Part shown: positions 52,566 to 52,652 of the stretch, piece after piece
How the letters are laid out: every line of letters starts with the position of its first letter
Numbering within the stretch: position 1 is the first letter of the stretch
Assembly (NCBI GenBank): GCA_913045265.1
Contig: CAJWQX010000016.1
Coordinates: forward strand, 1-52,652
Reading direction: 5' to 3'
From: UBA11889 sp002313255
GTDB lineage: Bacteria; Pseudomonadota; Gammaproteobacteria; Pseudomonadales; Azotimanducaceae
Length of the DNA stretch: 52,652 nucleotides
Program-made: the position numbers and the translations under genes
The notes under the pieces: generated by a model
The model's input: only the letters and a program-made list of their open reading frames with translations
Told to the model about the DNA's origin: nothing
The model's database searches: none

Positions 52566-52652
52566 TTGAAGTCGATCGACGCGATGCAGTACCTAAAACA
52601 AACGCATTGCTAACGATCGTTTGCTAGCTTCTCGCATTAATCAGAGTTTTTT

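Noticed and set aside
1..52652. CRISPR arrays, tRNA genes, insertion sequences or prophage
   Set aside because: I saw no regularly spaced repeats, no cloverleaf-like sequence with a CCA end, and no transposase or phage protein among the frames.

Overview
The window looks like chromosomal accessory DNA of a free-living, probably marine, Gammaproteobacterium. This is inferred from gene content only: an N-terminal TonB-dependent receptor part with a typical plug domain, many lipoproteins, a membrane PQQ dehydrogenase, an arylsulfatase and a dense set of small-molecule enzymes. There is no rRNA or tRNA gene to fix the taxonomy. I count 45 intact or edge-truncated protein genes, two clear gene remnants and one possible small ORF. 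I saw no insertion sequence, integrase, phage gene, CRISPR array or tRNA, and no transcription factor in 52 kb.

Layout. 1-1567 (-): N-terminal part of a TonB-dependent receptor. 1938-5992 (+): secreted esterase lipoprotein, amino-acid permease (probable CTG start) and exported amidase. 6103-10662 (-): overlapping SDR / VOC / amidohydrolase operon preceded by a type B carboxylesterase. 10707-11453 (+): unknown lipoprotein. 11474-13570 (-): pair of amidohydrolase-2 proteins, one lacking most metal ligands. 13799-15079 (+): cytochrome P450. 15124-17668 (-): amidohydrolase and CoA-transferase. 17891-18580 (+): bicupin lipoprotein. 18606-22316 (-): MFS exporter, amidase, small membrane protein, PNPOx-like protein and a possible 40-residue ORF. 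22559-28600 (+): epoxide-hydrolase-like protein, two phytanoyl-CoA-type (PhyH) dioxygenases, luciferase-like monooxygenase, VOC protein and a Rap1a-like/SmpA-like fusion. 28733-31110 (-): amidase and a third PhyH protein whose iron site reads H-G-G. 31308-34012 (+): TldD/TldE protease pair. 34110-34825: monooxygenase remnant overlapped by an antisense secreted protein. 34880-35455 (+): methyltransferase. 35587-38399 (-): N,N-dimethylformamidase-like large protein followed by a double ABM-like protein that seems to start at ATC. 38588-42313 (-): PhyH dioxygenase, small membrane protein, PQQ dehydrogenase. 42529-45336: LLM oxidoreductase (-), SnoaL-like protein (+), second P450 (-). 45823-47124 (+): PHP phosphodiesterase behind a foldable leader. 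47226-48848 (-): arylsulfatase. 49535-50971 (-): methyltransferase, DUF3303-like protein and an amidohydrolase-3 remnant. 51186-52528 (+): SnoaL-like / CmcJ-like operon behind an RNA that can form two competing hairpins.

How the genes may work together. The common theme is uptake and stepwise breakdown of complex organic molecules: oxidative attack (P450s, PhyH dioxygenases, LLM flavoenzymes, PQQ dehydrogenase), hydrolysis (esterases, amidases, amidohydrolases, sulfatase, epoxide hydrolase, phosphodiesterase, formamidase-like enzyme) and transport (TonB receptor, permease, MFS). No substrate can be named from sequence. The most unusual points are the natural series of four PhyH iron sites (HxD, HxE, HxG, HxD), the metal-ligand-poor amidohydrolase beside a ligand-rich one, two genes whose conserved N-termini lie upstream of any ATG/GTG/TTG, the Rap1a-like/SmpA-like fusion, and candidate structured leader RNAs before the SnoaL-CmcJ operon, the PHP phosphodiesterase and tldD. 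All calls come from reading the sequence; no database search was run.
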